NCBI GenBank assembly: GCA_023421675.1
Contig: JAEZTC010000002.1
Location: 434,001 to 498,000 of the forward strand
Direction: 5' to 3'
DNA length: 64,000 bases
Origin: Bacillota bacterium
Lineage (GTDB): Bacteria; Bacillota; Clostridia; Acetivibrionales; JANLFN01
The notes under the pieces are model-generated. The model searched no databases and was not told where the DNA came from. It worked only from the letters and a program-made list of their open reading frames with translations. Position numbers and translations under genes: made by a program. Shown piece by piece: positions 51,873 through 61,692 of this stretch. Each line of letters starts with the position of its first letter. The stretch's first letter is position 1.

Positions 51873-52190
51873 TTATGCCGATATACCTACCATATCATCA
51901 AGTATAAATTTTAGTTCCATAGGGGTGACAGTATTCCTTGCTATCCTGTCCAATATTGCTTTTGCTTTGGATCTGTCATTACAAATATCTGTTATAATCT
52001 CATCTTCTGTAACTCCGGAATTCTCTTTTTTGATAATCTCAATACCATATTTTTTTTCAATTCCGGTTCCATCCGCATATACAGCATCACTTTCCAGCAG
52101 ATAATACTCAAGCTGCATACTTTTTCCCTTATTTAAATCCTGCTCTTCCGATATAATGCTAACGCTACTTTCCAGATACTTACAAATCAT
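51873..52190 (-). CDS. DUF6514 family protein
   Basis: Small cytoplasmic protein of 105 residues. The pattern LEYYLLESD...YGIEIIKKE and the C-terminal TPMELKFILDDMVG match DUF6514, a clostridial family of unknown function. The ATG at 52190 has GGGGGGA 8 bases upstream; an ATG 9 codons earlier has none. Confidence 0.8.
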   Translation of the reverse strand: MICKYLESSVSIISEEQDLNKGKSMQLEYYLLESDAVYADGTGIEKKYGIEIIKKENSGVTEDEIITDICNDRSKAKAILDRIARNTVTPMELKFILDDMVGISA

Positions 52191-52389
52191 GATATAATCC
52201 CCCCTAATATTTTTCATGGTTATTATATATTAGGTTTGGAAATTATCAAACAAGAAAGTTTCGTTCTAAAAGCCTTTAATAGCACGGCTTTCGACAATTA
52301 ATACAATTCATTTTATTGTGATTTGAACAATCGTGGCGAAAAATAATTCCTAATAGAATATTATGACAAAAACTTTTTTTCATAAGCAA

Positions 52390-53427
52390 CTAAATTAATT
52401 CAGCAATTTTTATATCAGTACTAATGGACAAATCGACAAAAGTCTCACCGACCTTTACAACCGGCTGTGAAACATGTCTTGAATTAATAAAAATGATTTC
52501 ACCCAGAAGTCCATTACTTAGCTGTACCAGATCACCTATATAATATGATGCAATATTACTGAGAAATGTATTGGTTACTATTGGATCAAGCAGTCCAAAG
52601 GACTGGTTTTCCATAAAGTCAAACACGTCAAAAGGGGATTGTCTTTCCTTATATGACCTATTGGAGGTCATTGCATCATAAACATCAGCAACTGCAATTA
52701 TTTTGGCATACTCGTGTATATTGGGTCCCTTTATTCCTACAGGGTAACCTGAACCGTCGTTTCTCTCATGATGCATGAGTATTCCAAGACAGACATTCTT
52801 GCTTACACCCTTCATGGACTCTGCAATCCTGTAACCCTGAATTGGATGCTTTTTCATTTCTTCAAACTCTTGGCTTGTAAGCTTTCCTGTCTTATTTAGA
52901 ATCGTCGGATCTACCTTACTTTTTCCTATATCGTGCAAAACACCTGCTTTAACCAGTTCTTTTACCTTATTCTCTCCGAGCTTCAACCACTTTCCTATTA
53001 ACATGGACAGTAGGGAAACATTTATGCTATGTACATACGTATACTCATCCACATCCCTGATCTCATTGATACAGCCGACAATATCCCTGTTTTCATTTAT
53101 CCTGGTGTAAATTGAATCTGTTATGGATTCAACCTTTACCATATCAAGGTTTTTGCCCATTGAAATATCATGAAGCACATCTTTTATTACTTCAACATTT
53201 TCATTATATTGTGCATTGAACAATTCAGAACTGCTGGCTGTTATGATTTCTTCCGACTCATCAAGGATTCTAATCTTAGATATGTCTAGGTTCTTAAGTT
53301 TTCTGATTAAATGCTCATCCAGAATGATTGTTTCAGAAACAATTATTCCACCATATTCATTAAAAAGCGTTTCTGCCATCTTCATACCAGGTTGAGCACT
53401 ATTGATGTTAATCGTCACTTTTCTCAT
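52390..53427 (-). CDS. HD-GYP domain protein, probable c-di-GMP phosphodiesterase
   Basis: Protein of 345 residues. A 110-residue N-terminal region of unknown role precedes an HD-GYP domain with HDIGKSKVD, HPIQGYRI, HHERNDGSGYP and AVADVYDAMTSNRSY, all metal and substrate motifs intact. The C-terminal tail is a small beta domain. It likely hydrolyses c-di-GMP, opposing the GGDEF proteins at 20-25 kb. Confidence 0.9.
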   Translation of the reverse strand: MRKVTININSAQPGMKMAETLFNEYGGIIVSETIILDEHLIRKLKNLDISKIRILDESEEIITASSSELFNAQYNENVEVIKDVLHDISMGKNLDMVKVESITDSIYTRINENRDIVGCINEIRDVDEYTYVHSINVSLLSMLIGKWLKLGENKVKELVKAGVLHDIGKSKVDPTILNKTGKLTSQEFEEMKKHPIQGYRIAESMKGVSKNVCLGILMHHERNDGSGYPVGIKGPNIHEYAKIIAVADVYDAMTSNRSYKERQSPFDVFDFMENQSFGLLDPIVTNTFLSNIASYYIGDLVQLSNGLLGEIIFINSRHVSQPVVKVGETFVDLSISTDIKIAELI

Positions 53428-53777
53428 AAGACACCATCTCTGAGTAAGATTATTTCAACTTTTCCACTTTTTAAGCTCTTATTAAATGGGAAAGTTGGAC
53501 TTTTTGTTAATATCGTTACAATTATATCATAAATTACCTTTAATATATACTTCTTAATAATTTACATATGGAAATCTTTTTGTATTGCTACAGTATGTAC
53601 ATTATGTTAACATAGTAACTGCAAGTCTAGATTTTATTTACATTATTACTAACCACCTTTGCCGGTGGATTTATTTTGTTTATACGTTCGCCATACCTAA
53701 AAAGGCTATGGCTTTTGTATTTGATATGATACTTAACAGTTGTATTATGTAGCATTAGAAAAGGGGTGAGATTTAAT
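53428..53777. other. Intergenic region with short dyads
   Basis: No gene seen. It holds the 12-base palindrome TATGTTAACATA (53603-53614), a CCACC/GGTGG hairpin (53653-53668) and a GCCATA/TATGGC hairpin (53690-53712) followed by TTTTGTATTT, which may terminate a plus-strand transcript or act in the leader of the next gene. Confidence 0.45.
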
Positions 53778-54056
53778 ATGGTGAAAAACATGAGTGAAAA
53801 CCTCCGCAAAATAAAGGATGCTTTCAGTGAACTTCATGAGAAAACCAAGAAATTTATGATGATCGGAGTAAGAATATCGTTAATTCTTCTTGCAATAGGG
53901 ACAATACTTGTAGGTGTAAATGTATATGTACTTAATCACGATGCCTATTTTTCGTTCATTGCAAACTCCATAGTTAAATCCAGTATTTCCATACTTGCGG
54001 AAGTAGTTATAGGTTGCCTTCTTATTGATCTTGCATTTAAAAGCAAAAAAAGATAA
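53778..54056 (+). CDS. Small membrane protein, two helices
   Basis: Protein of 92 residues: a charged helical N-terminus (about 28 residues), then two membrane helices (VRISLILLAIGTILVGVNVYV and SSISILAEVVIGCLLIDLAF) and a basic KSKKR tail. The ATG at 53778 has AAGGGGTGAG upstream. No family recognised. It converges on panD with a shared terminator. Confidence 0.75.
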   Translation: MVKNMSENLRKIKDAFSELHEKTKKFMMIGVRISLILLAIGTILVGVNVYVLNHDAYFSFIANSIVKSSISILAEVVIGCLLIDLAFKSKKR

Positions 54057-54081
54057 ACACCTCAAGGTGCTTATCTTTTTT
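54047..54081. terminator. Bidirectional terminator
   Basis: AAAAGATAAACACCT/AGGTGCTTATCTTTT stem with T-runs on both strands, between the small membrane protein and panD. Confidence 0.92.
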
Positions 54082-54087
54082 CTTTTA

Positions 54088-54468
54088 TCACTTTTGTCCG
54101 TGTATTTCCTTATTATCGGTTTTGACTACCTTGTTTGACTCATCAACAAAAACAATTTTGGGTTCATAGGACTTAGCTTCAATTTGATCAAACATTCCAT
54201 AAGAAATAATGATTACTATATCACCCGGATGAGCCAACCTTGCGGCCGCGCCGTTAAGGCATATCATTCCGCTGCCTTTTTCGCCTTTTATAACATATGT
54301 TTCGAACCGGCTGCCATTATTGTTGTTAACCACCTGAACCTTTTCATTTTCAATAATATTGGCAGCATCCATAAGGTCTTCATCTATAGTTATACTACCA
54401 ACATAATTAAGGTCAGCTTCAGTAACCACAGCACGGTGTATTTTTGATTTCATCAATGTAATAAACAT
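54088..54468 (-). CDS. panD: Aspartate 1-decarboxylase precursor
   Basis: Pyruvoyl enzyme of 126 residues that makes beta-alanine for pantothenate. The self-cleavage site is VGSITID, with Ser25 becoming the pyruvoyl group; MFITLMKSKIHRAVVTEADLNY and NGAAARLAHPGD are family signatures. Three bases after panC, last gene of panBCD. Confidence 0.97.
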   Translation of the reverse strand: MFITLMKSKIHRAVVTEADLNYVGSITIDEDLMDAANIIENEKVQVVNNNNGSRFETYVIKGEKGSGMICLNGAAARLAHPGDIVIIISYGMFDQIEAKSYEPKIVFVDESNKVVKTDNKEIHGQK

Positions 54469-54471
54469 TTA

Positions 54472-55317
54472 CTAAACCTCCAGTATAATGTTATCTATAA
54501 GCCTTGTATTACCGAACTTGACTGCCAGTGCCACAAGAACTCTTTTTTCTATGTTATTTACTTTTTCAAGTGTGTCTGCATCAACAATTTCGATGTATTC
54601 AATGTTTGCAAGACTTTCTGAGCTAATTTGTTCATATATAGATTTATATAACTTCTCTTTTGACCTTTCTCCGCCTTCAACCAGTTTATCGGCATTCAAA
54701 AGTGATTGTGAAAGAACCAGCGCAGCCTTCCGTTCCTCACTGTTAAGATAGACATTTCTTGAACTCATTGCAAGTCCATCAGCTTCTCTTATAATTGGGC
54801 ATGTAATAATCTCAAGGTTCATGTTAAGGTCTTTTACCATTTGTTTAATGACTGCAACCTGTTGAGCATCTTTTTGCCCAAAATAAGCCTTGGTTGGTGT
54901 TATAATGTTAAAAAGCTTTGTTACAACCGTTGTTACCCCTCTGAAATGACCAGGCCTCGATTTGCCGCACATTACTTCAGTGATACCTTCAACAGCAACG
55001 TAAGTTTTGTAGCCATCAGGATACATTTCCTTTACCGAAGGAGCAAAAATAATATCAACACCTGCCTGTTCAGCAAGTTTCATATCCTTTTCAAGGTCTC
55101 TCGGGTATTTGTCATAGTCTTCGTTAGGCCCGAACTGTGTAGGATTTACAAAAATACTTACAACAGTAAAGTCATTTTCTTGTGTTGAATGCTTTACAAG
55201 TGAAATGTGTCCCTGGTGCAAATATCCCATGGTTGGAACAAGCCCAATACTCTTACCTGACTGTTTCTGCGATTTAATTACTGCTTTCATGTCTGCAATT
55301 GTCTCTATTATTCTCAT
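54472..55317 (-). CDS. panC: Pantothenate synthetase
   Basis: ATP-dependent ligase of 281 residues joining pantoate and beta-alanine. Signatures: LVPTMGYLHQGHISLV (HxGH), FVNPTQFGPNEDYDKYPR, FGQKDAQQ and the KMSKS-like MSSRN. Middle gene of panBCD. Confidence 0.97.
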   Translation of the reverse strand: MRIIETIADMKAVIKSQKQSGKSIGLVPTMGYLHQGHISLVKHSTQENDFTVVSIFVNPTQFGPNEDYDKYPRDLEKDMKLAEQAGVDIIFAPSVKEMYPDGYKTYVAVEGITEVMCGKSRPGHFRGVTTVVTKLFNIITPTKAYFGQKDAQQVAVIKQMVKDLNMNLEIITCPIIREADGLAMSSRNVYLNSEERKAALVLSQSLLNADKLVEGGERSKEKLYKSIYEQISSESLANIEYIEIVDADTLEKVNNIEKRVLVALAVKFGNTRLIDNIILEV

Positions 55318-55335
55318 TTTAAAAACATCCTCCGG

Positions 55336-56175
55336 TTAAAAACTTTTCTCCAACTTTTCTATAATTTCATCATCAACTATGAATGAATTTTTGTTTGTAG
55401 GGAATAATCCCTCATTAATATCATTGATATATTCTTTGGCACAGTTTTCAATAGTATCTGCAAGGTTGGCGTATTTTTTTGAATGCTTTCTTTCGATACC
55501 TTTAAACATTCCGGTAATATCAGGAGTAACTAAAACCTGACCGTCACAGTGAGGTCCTGCACCTATTCCTATTGTAGGTATATCAAGCCTCTTTGTTATC
55601 ACTTCTGCCAGCTTATATGGTATGCACTCAAGCACTATAGAGAATACACCTGCTTTCTGCAGAGCTAAAGCATCCTTCAAAATCTTTTCTGCCGTTTCGT
55701 ATGATTTTCCCTGCGCCTTATGCCCTCCAAAAAGATTTATTGATTGAGGAGTGTAACCCAAATGACCTATTACAGGAATTCCAGCACTTATAATAGCCTC
55801 TACATCTTCAACTATTGCTTCCCCGCCCTCAAGTTTAATGGCACCGCAGCCGCCTTCTGCCATAAGCCTTCCTGCGTTCCTTACACTTTCATATTTGCCT
55901 GTATGATACGAAAGGAAAGGCATATCGGTAATTACCAGAGCATGCTTGGTTCCTCTTACAACTGCTTTTGAATGGTGAATCATATCCTCCATAGTTACTT
56001 TGACTGTGTCCTCATAACCCAAAACAACCATTCCAAGCGAATCACCTACAAGTATTGAGTCAACCCCTGCATCATCTATTATTTTTGCTGTCGGGTAATC
56101 ATAAGCGGTAAGCATTGTAATTTTTCTATCATTTTTTGCTTTTCTGAAATCTGCAACTGTAAACTTATCCTGCAT
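55336..56175 (-). CDS. panB: Ketopantoate hydroxymethyltransferase
   Basis: Enzyme of 279 residues that transfers a hydroxymethyl group from methylene-tetrahydrofolate to ketoisovalerate. TAYDYPTAKIIDDAGVDSILVGDSLGMVVLGY and GGHKAQGKS are family motifs. The ATG at 56175 has AGGAGA 8 bases upstream; an in-frame start 11 codons earlier lacks one. First gene of panBCD, behind a structured leader with a terminator. Confidence 0.96.
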   Translation of the reverse strand: MQDKFTVADFRKAKNDRKITMLTAYDYPTAKIIDDAGVDSILVGDSLGMVVLGYEDTVKVTMEDMIHHSKAVVRGTKHALVITDMPFLSYHTGKYESVRNAGRLMAEGGCGAIKLEGGEAIVEDVEAIISAGIPVIGHLGYTPQSINLFGGHKAQGKSYETAEKILKDALALQKAGVFSIVLECIPYKLAEVITKRLDIPTIGIGAGPHCDGQVLVTPDITGMFKGIERKHSKKYANLADTIENCAKEYINDINEGLFPTNKNSFIVDDEIIEKLEKSF

Positions 56176-56241
56176 GGTAACATCTCTCCTTTTTCTTTGT
56201 ATGCCCATGGGACAGGTATTTTATTAAAATACTTTCCAACT

Positions 56242-56395
56242 AAAAAACCGGTTCAAAAGAACCGGTCGATAAGTTTCAAAACCCAATATTCTATTGAGAT
56301 TTGGTATCCTGTCTCCGTCCCTTAGGCTCAAAGCAGTAAAATATATTATTTTAAACTAGTAACGTCCGTGCAATTCCTGTAAGGATATTGCCGTT
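56242..56395 (-). promoter_or_regulatory. Structured panB leader ending in a terminator; candidate pan motif
   Basis: On the minus strand, a hairpin GCAAT(A)TCCT-TAC-AGGA-ATTGC (56370-56391) with one bulged A is followed by about 100 bases and a second hairpin (CAAA..CAATA/TATTG..TTTG, about 56275-56302), then a terminator AACCGGTTC/GAACCGGTT with TTTTTT (56242-56266), all before the panB ribosome-binding site. The published pan motif upstream of panB is a stem with bulged adenosines. A leader with a terminator before the gene suggests attenuation. Confidence 0.45.
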
Positions 56396-56434
56396 TATTA
56401 ACTAAGGATAGCATATGATGGCAAAAAAAACAAG

Positions 56435-56467
56435 ATAAAAAGCGGATAACCTTTCGGTCATCCGCCC
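56435..56467 (-). terminator. Terminator after secF
   Basis: GCGGATGACC/GGTTATCCGC stem with GAAA loop and TTTTTATCTTG on the minus strand. Confidence 0.92.
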
Positions 56468-56480
56468 ATTAAATTACTTA

Positions 56481-57488
56481 TTATGCTTTCGCAGTTTTTG
56501 CCTTTGGCTTGATCTTCTTTTTCTGCTGTGATTCCTTCCAGAGTATCCACAACGGACTTGCTACAAATATTGATGAATAGCATCCGCTGACAATACCAAC
56601 TATAAGAGGAAGAATGAAGTCAATAATACTTGTTATATTATAGTACATTGAGAATACAAGCATTGATATAAGGCATATCAATACTGTAACAATAGTATTG
56701 ATGGACCTGTTCAAAGTCTGTATTATACTTCTGTTAACAAGTTCTCCAATAGGCATTCTTCTCAGCTGATTGCTGTTTTCTCTTATTCTGTCATAAATGA
56801 TAATTGTATCATTCATTGAATATCCAAGGATTGTCAGAATCGCAGCTATAAAGGATTCATTGACAGGAATTTTAAAAATTGTATAAACCGCAAGCATGAT
56901 AAATATGTCATGCACCATAGCAAGAACAGCCATAACACCTGCGGACGGACCTGACATTACTTTAAATCTCCACCATATATAAATTATAATAAGAAGTGAA
57001 GACCATAATAATGCCTGTAAACCATTACTAAGAAGTTCTTTTCCTATAGATGGGTCGACATTTTCCTGTCCCACTAAGGTATTATCAGGGAGTTTAAATT
57101 CCTTCTTAAGATTATCAGTCAACTTGCTAAGATCTGCATCCTTAAGTGATCCCTGTTCATTTGCAATCTTTATTGTAATAATCTGAAGATCCTGTGAAGC
57201 ATTGCTAGAATTATAAGTTGTTGAAAGCTGAGCTGTAGCAATCTTGTTAACAGTATCTGTAGTTATTTTCTGGCTTCTATCAATGACCTTGTTCTTTATT
57301 GTATCAATTGAATCGCCTTTATAAAGCTCATTCAAGTGATCACTTGTTACAGGCAGCTGTACAATGGTACCGCCCTGGAACTGTATGTCGAGCTGCAGAC
57401 CGTTAACTATATAGCCTACAATACCGGCTAATATAATAACTATTGATAAAGCAAAGAAATAAAACTTCTTACCCATTAAATCAACCAT
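56481..57488 (-). CDS. secF: Protein translocase subunit SecF
   Basis: Membrane protein of 335 residues with six helices and a large first extracellular loop. QGGTIVQL after helix 1 and the C-terminal GYSMNDTIIIYDRIREN are SecF signatures. Works with SecD to drive proton-motive-force-dependent export. Its start overlaps the end of secD by 8 bases. Confidence 0.97.
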   Translation of the reverse strand: MVDLMGKKFYFFALSIVIILAGIVGYIVNGLQLDIQFQGGTIVQLPVTSDHLNELYKGDSIDTIKNKVIDRSQKITTDTVNKIATAQLSTTYNSSNASQDLQIITIKIANEQGSLKDADLSKLTDNLKKEFKLPDNTLVGQENVDPSIGKELLSNGLQALLWSSLLIIIYIWWRFKVMSGPSAGVMAVLAMVHDIFIMLAVYTIFKIPVNESFIAAILTILGYSMNDTIIIYDRIRENSNQLRRMPIGELVNRSIIQTLNRSINTIVTVLICLISMLVFSMYYNITSIIDFILPLIVGIVSGCYSSIFVASPLWILWKESQQKKKIKPKAKTAKA

Positions 57489-58821
57489 TGTTCTGCACCT
57501 CCTTTTCCTTTACAGTTATTCCTTTTATGCTTACGCCATAGAGCCATTTATGCTTTGCAAAGTTTAAGCCTGAAATTGACTGGAGCAATATTCTTGAAAT
57601 AAATACTGCAGTCAGGAAGCTTAAAATAACTCCAAGTCCGAGTGTAAATGCAAATCCTCTTATTGTACCCGAACCAAATATCCAGAGGAATACTGCAGTT
57701 ATCAAAGTTGTAACATTGGCATCAAGAACAGCTGTAAACGCCCTCTTGAAGCCCGTGTCAATTGCTGCACGTGTAGTTTTTCCGCTGCGTATTTCTTCTT
57801 TAATTCTTTCGAATATTATGATATTTGCGTCAACACCCATACCTATCGTCAGTATTATACCGGCTAAACCAGGCAAGGTAAGATTGGTAAGATGCATCCA
57901 CGATATAAACAATACCTGAAGCACTGTGTGAGCTACAAGAGCTATACAAGCTATCAATCCAGGCAGTCTGTAATACAGAAGCATGAAAAGGAATACAAGT
58001 ATTAACGCTACAAGCCCTGATTGAAGCATGATGTCAAGAGCGTTTCTTCCAAGTATTGGACTTATTGAATTAACACTAATCTTTTCCAGTTTAAAGGGAA
58101 GAGCACCTGATCTTATAAGTTCAGCAAGTTCACCTGCAGATTTTGCAGTCATAGCACCGCCTGATATTGTGGCAATTCCATTTGGTATTACCTCATTTAC
58201 AGTTGCTTTTTCAATACACTTTTCGTCAAGGAAAATAGCTATTGGTTTACCAACCAATCTTTTGGTAGCTTCAGCAAAGCTTTTTGTTCCTTTACCGTTT
58301 AATCTCAGTTCAACCGCTGGAGATCCATCCTGTGCTTTTGAAAATACTGCGTCTTCAACCTCATCACCTTTTACTATGGCTTCACCAATTTTGACTGGGT
58401 TATTATTTTCATCAAGTTTTGTTTCATCAACTTCCCAGAAGGTAATCTGAGCCGGCTGTATAGCTTCAGCTATAACCTTGTTGGGATCAGCTTGTTTCTG
58501 ATCGTTTTTATACGGTATTTCAACCAATATACGTTTTTTTGTCTTGTCGAGCGTAATATTCTTATCAGTTATACCCTGGTTATCAAGCCTGGTGGATATA
58601 ATTGTTCTTGCAGATTCAAGCTCTTTATCGGTAGGTGCACTTCCATCAGCCTTGACACCGGTCAATGTAGCGTCAACACCACCGTTTACATCAATACCCA
58701 GTACTATATCATTAGCACCAGGAATCTTAAGACCAAACAAATTGCCAGCAAATGCAATATAGGTTAAAACTGCTATCAGTATAACAATAGCAGAGAATTT
58801 AACCGCGTGATTGGTTCTCAT
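57481..58821 (-). CDS. secD: Protein translocase subunit SecD
   Basis: Membrane protein of 446 residues. GIDVNGGVDATL after helix 1, the P1 extracellular head, and the TM4 motif GMGVDANIIIFERIKEEIRSG are diagnostic. Cotranscribed with secF. Confidence 0.97.
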   Translation of the reverse strand: MRTNHAVKFSAIVILIAVLTYIAFAGNLFGLKIPGANDIVLGIDVNGGVDATLTGVKADGSAPTDKELESARTIISTRLDNQGITDKNITLDKTKKRILVEIPYKNDQKQADPNKVIAEAIQPAQITFWEVDETKLDENNNPVKIGEAIVKGDEVEDAVFSKAQDGSPAVELRLNGKGTKSFAEATKRLVGKPIAIFLDEKCIEKATVNEVIPNGIATISGGAMTAKSAGELAELIRSGALPFKLEKISVNSISPILGRNALDIMLQSGLVALILVFLFMLLYYRLPGLIACIALVAHTVLQVLFISWMHLTNLTLPGLAGIILTIGMGVDANIIIFERIKEEIRSGKTTRAAIDTGFKRAFTAVLDANVTTLITAVFLWIFGSGTIRGFAFTLGLGVILSFLTAVFISRILLQSISGLNFAKHKWLYGVSIKGITVKEKEVQNNG

Positions 58822-58930
58822 CTGTAAAATTCCCCCTTTTTATGTCTAGTTCAACATGACTTATTATATAACTATAGGTAGTCCCCGTCAATATATAAAA
58901 CTGCTTGCTTTTAGGCGGCAGAATACCTTT

Positions 58931-59596
58931 TTATAACAGCCTTGTTTTGTTTATAATGAGCTGAAAGTTAAGTCCCAGAAAGACAGCAGCCCTTCTGCAC
59001 ATTGTCATTCTTATTAGGAAGATTTCAAAATAATCCATAACTGGACATATTTTTGTATCTATTTGCAGTTCAAGAGTAGCAGTTTTTTCATCATTGTTTA
59101 TAGATACATCCGAGCTTTCAACCGCATAATTTACACGGTCATGTATGTCAAATTTGGCAATATCCTTATTCTTTACCCTCGACCTGTGAACATCGGACTT
59201 ATCTGCCAGTATAAGTGCTGCAGATATATTGCTTACTGCATTTCCTGTATTTTCATCATGGTTTCCAATTGCAAGCATTATTTCCGCAGCCTCACGCATA
59301 TCCATTCCCATTCTGCAAAGTATACCATATGACAGGATAGCACCTGAATGTGCGTGATCAACTCTGTTTACCGAGTTCCCTATATCATGCAAATAACCTG
59401 CAATTCTTGCAAGCTCAACTTCCCTGTTGCTATAATCCAATGCACGAAGAATATTCCCTGCTGCTTTTGATACTATTTCGACATGCCTGAAGGAATGCTC
59501 AGTATAACCCATTATTTCAAGCTGTTTTTCTGATACTTCAAGAAAATTTTTGACTTCAATACTGCTTCTTACTTCTTCCAAAGTAACCAATCCCAT
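58931..59596 (-). CDS. HD domain phosphohydrolase
   Basis: Protein of 221 residues with an HD domain: HSFRHVEIV near residue 35, YLHDIGNS near residue 68, and a downstream GNHD and LADKSDVHRSR. Without a GYP motif its substrate is not clear; such proteins accompany the secDF-SCIFF region in Clostridia. GGAGG precedes the ATG. Confidence 0.87.
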   Translation of the reverse strand: MGLVTLEEVRSSIEVKNFLEVSEKQLEIMGYTEHSFRHVEIVSKAAGNILRALDYSNREVELARIAGYLHDIGNSVNRVDHAHSGAILSYGILCRMGMDMREAAEIMLAIGNHDENTGNAVSNISAALILADKSDVHRSRVKNKDIAKFDIHDRVNYAVESSDVSINNDEKTATLELQIDTKICPVMDYFEIFLIRMTMCRRAAVFLGLNFQLIINKTRLL

Positions 59597-59611
59597 TCCA
59601 TGCCTCCAATT

Positions 59612-60127
59612 TTACAGCGGCTCATTCTGCCTGTGTTCATTTGAAAGTGTTAAATAGTTATGGGAGTTTTTTGTCATATCCCTGATTTCATCCTCGGTAA
59701 GCCTTCTTTTTATTTTAGCCGGATTACCTAATGCAAGACATCCGTCAGGTATTACTGTTCCGGGAGTAACCAGCGAACCTGCACCTATCAAGCAGTTGCT
59801 GCCTATAACAGTATTACTGAGGACAATAGCTCCCATACCTACAAGGCTGTTGTTGCCTATTGTACAGCTGTGTAATATTGCACCATGCCCCACTGTTACA
59901 TTATCCCCAATTTTAACATCAGTACCCTTATCACAATGAATTGCACTCAAGCCCTGAATATTTGAATTATCGCCTACTATTATTGCGGCAACATCACCAC
60001 GGAGAACAGAGTTGTACCATATGCTTGAGTTCTTTCCTATTCTAACATTTCCAATTATAACGGCACCTTCTGCAACAAAGCTTGTCTCATCTAATAACGG
60101 TGAATGTTCGTTAAATTTTAGTATCAT
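59612..60127 (-). CDS. Gamma-carbonic anhydrase-like hexapeptide-repeat protein
   Basis: Left-handed beta-helix protein of 171 residues. Hexapeptide repeats (VIIGNVRIGKNSSIWYNSVLRGD...IGDNVTVGHGAILHSCTIGNNSLVGMGAIV) with histidines in AIHCD, VGHGAILHSC at metal positions of the gamma-CA family. Activity on CO2 is not certain. Confidence 0.9.
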   Translation of the reverse strand: MILKFNEHSPLLDETSFVAEGAVIIGNVRIGKNSSIWYNSVLRGDVAAIIVGDNSNIQGLSAIHCDKGTDVKIGDNVTVGHGAILHSCTIGNNSLVGMGAIVLSNTVIGSNCLIGAGSLVTPGTVIPDGCLALGNPAKIKRRLTEDEIRDMTKNSHNYLTLSNEHRQNEPL

Positions 60128-60139
60128 TTTCGCAGCTCC

Positions 60140-61501
60140 TTATTCCTGGGTTTTTATCCACAAAGAACACTCAACTCTTTTCCTCTCAAGCTCACAACCT
60201 ATTGAATAAGGCTTTTTAATTGTTCCATTGAAGGAGAATGCGTTAGCTGCACAGCCTCCGCTGCAGTAAAATCGTGCCCAACACTGTCTGCATTCTTCCT
60301 TGGTATACACATTTGCTTCCCTAAATCTCTCCTGAATACTTTTATCTATCTCATCATGATTTACGTTTCCCATTTTAAAGTCTTTCATTCCAACAAATTG
60401 GTGGCATGGATAAATATCCCCTTCAGGAGTTACTGCAACATACTCATCGCCTGAACCGCAGCCACTCAGCCTTTTTGAAATGCACGGGCCATTCTGCAGA
60501 TCTATCATGAAATGAAAAAAGTTAAAGCCTTTACCTTCTTTATCACGTTTAACATATTCCAATGCAAGTTCTTCATATTCCTTAAAGGCTGCAGGCAAAT
60601 CTTCTTTCCTTATGTCATAGCCGGTATCTTTAGCTGCAACAACAGGTTCCACAGAAATCTGTTTAAAACCTTCATCCGCAAGATGTAAAACATCTTTAGA
60701 AAAATCCAGGTTTTCTCTTGTAAAGGTTCCTCTTACATAGTAATTATCCTGGTTTCTGGATTCAGCAACCTTTTTTATAAGCGGAAGAATGGACTTATAG
60801 CTGCCTTTGCCGTCAACCCTTGTACGCATCTTGTCATTTGTAGCTTCACGCCCATCTATGCTGAGTACAAGATTCTGCATGTTTTCGTTCATATATTTAA
60901 TGTTTTCATCATTAAGCAAAATTGCATTTGTAGTCAGAGTAAACTTAAAGTTCTTATTAAACTCCTTCTCCTTTGATTTCGCATACTCCACTATTTGCTT
61001 GACAGTATCAAAATTCATCAGAGGTTCACCACCAAAGAAATCTATTTCCAGATTCCTTCTGTTTCCTGATTCCCTTATAAGCATATCAATAGCTTTTTTG
61101 CCTATTTCAGGGCTCATCATGGTCCTTTCACCACCAAAGTTTCCGGTGGCTGCAAAACAGTATCTGCATCTTAAGTTGCAGTCATGCGAAATATGCAGGC
61201 ACAATGCTTTTATAACCCTTTTCTTATTCCACAGGTTCACATAATCCTTGTATGGATCTTGTGTAAAAAGCTGTCCATCAGCTTTCAGTGCTTCAATTTC
61301 TTCAATTGTTTCCAGAATGTCCTGCCTGCTATATTTATCCGAAAGCTTGTCCGCTATCTGTTCATTGCTTAATTCGCCGTAAAGCTCCAATATTTCAAAT
61401 GACATGTCATCAAAAATGTGTACAGCACCGCTGTTTATGTCAAGTACAATATTTGTATCATACATTCTGAATTTATGTATCAAATTATCTGCCAAAAACA
61501 T
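60140..61501 (-). CDS. scfB: SCIFF radical SAM maturase (thioether-forming)
   Basis: Radical SAM/SPASM enzyme of 453 residues that cross-links cysteines in the SCIFF peptide. An N-terminal peptide-recognition region precedes the cluster motif CNLRCRYC (near residue 95). The SPASM/auxiliary cluster cysteines are in SGCGSGDEYVAV, YPCHQF, CRQCWARFYCSGGCA and GCELERKRVEC. The ATG at 61501 with AAGGGGAG is preferred over a TTG 8 codons earlier. It follows the SCIFF peptide gene, with a hairpin between them. Confidence 0.95.
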   Translation of the reverse strand: MFLADNLIHKFRMYDTNIVLDINSGAVHIFDDMSFEILELYGELSNEQIADKLSDKYSRQDILETIEEIEALKADGQLFTQDPYKDYVNLWNKKRVIKALCLHISHDCNLRCRYCFAATGNFGGERTMMSPEIGKKAIDMLIRESGNRRNLEIDFFGGEPLMNFDTVKQIVEYAKSKEKEFNKNFKFTLTTNAILLNDENIKYMNENMQNLVLSIDGREATNDKMRTRVDGKGSYKSILPLIKKVAESRNQDNYYVRGTFTRENLDFSKDVLHLADEGFKQISVEPVVAAKDTGYDIRKEDLPAAFKEYEELALEYVKRDKEGKGFNFFHFMIDLQNGPCISKRLSGCGSGDEYVAVTPEGDIYPCHQFVGMKDFKMGNVNHDEIDKSIQERFREANVYTKEECRQCWARFYCSGGCAANAFSFNGTIKKPYSIGCELERKRVECSLWIKTQE

Positions 61502-61542
61502 TACTCCCCTTTCATCCAAGCCCAATATATTTGAATAAAGAA

Positions 61543-61574
61543 AAAACTCGAGAGTAATAAACCCTCTAGTTTTA
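61543..61574 (-). terminator. Hairpin between the SCIFF gene and its maturase
   Basis: On the minus strand AAAACTAGAG...CTCGAGTTTTTTC with an AT loop. A leaky terminator would give more peptide than enzyme. Confidence 0.65.
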
Positions 61575-61692
61575 CATTATCTTTCTTTGAAACATAACGT
61601 AAATTAAAAAAGTGAAAAGCTTAATCACTCTCCACTTTCATAATATAAAACACATCAGTAAGCTTTTATGCATTTACTGTTATGTTTCCTGC

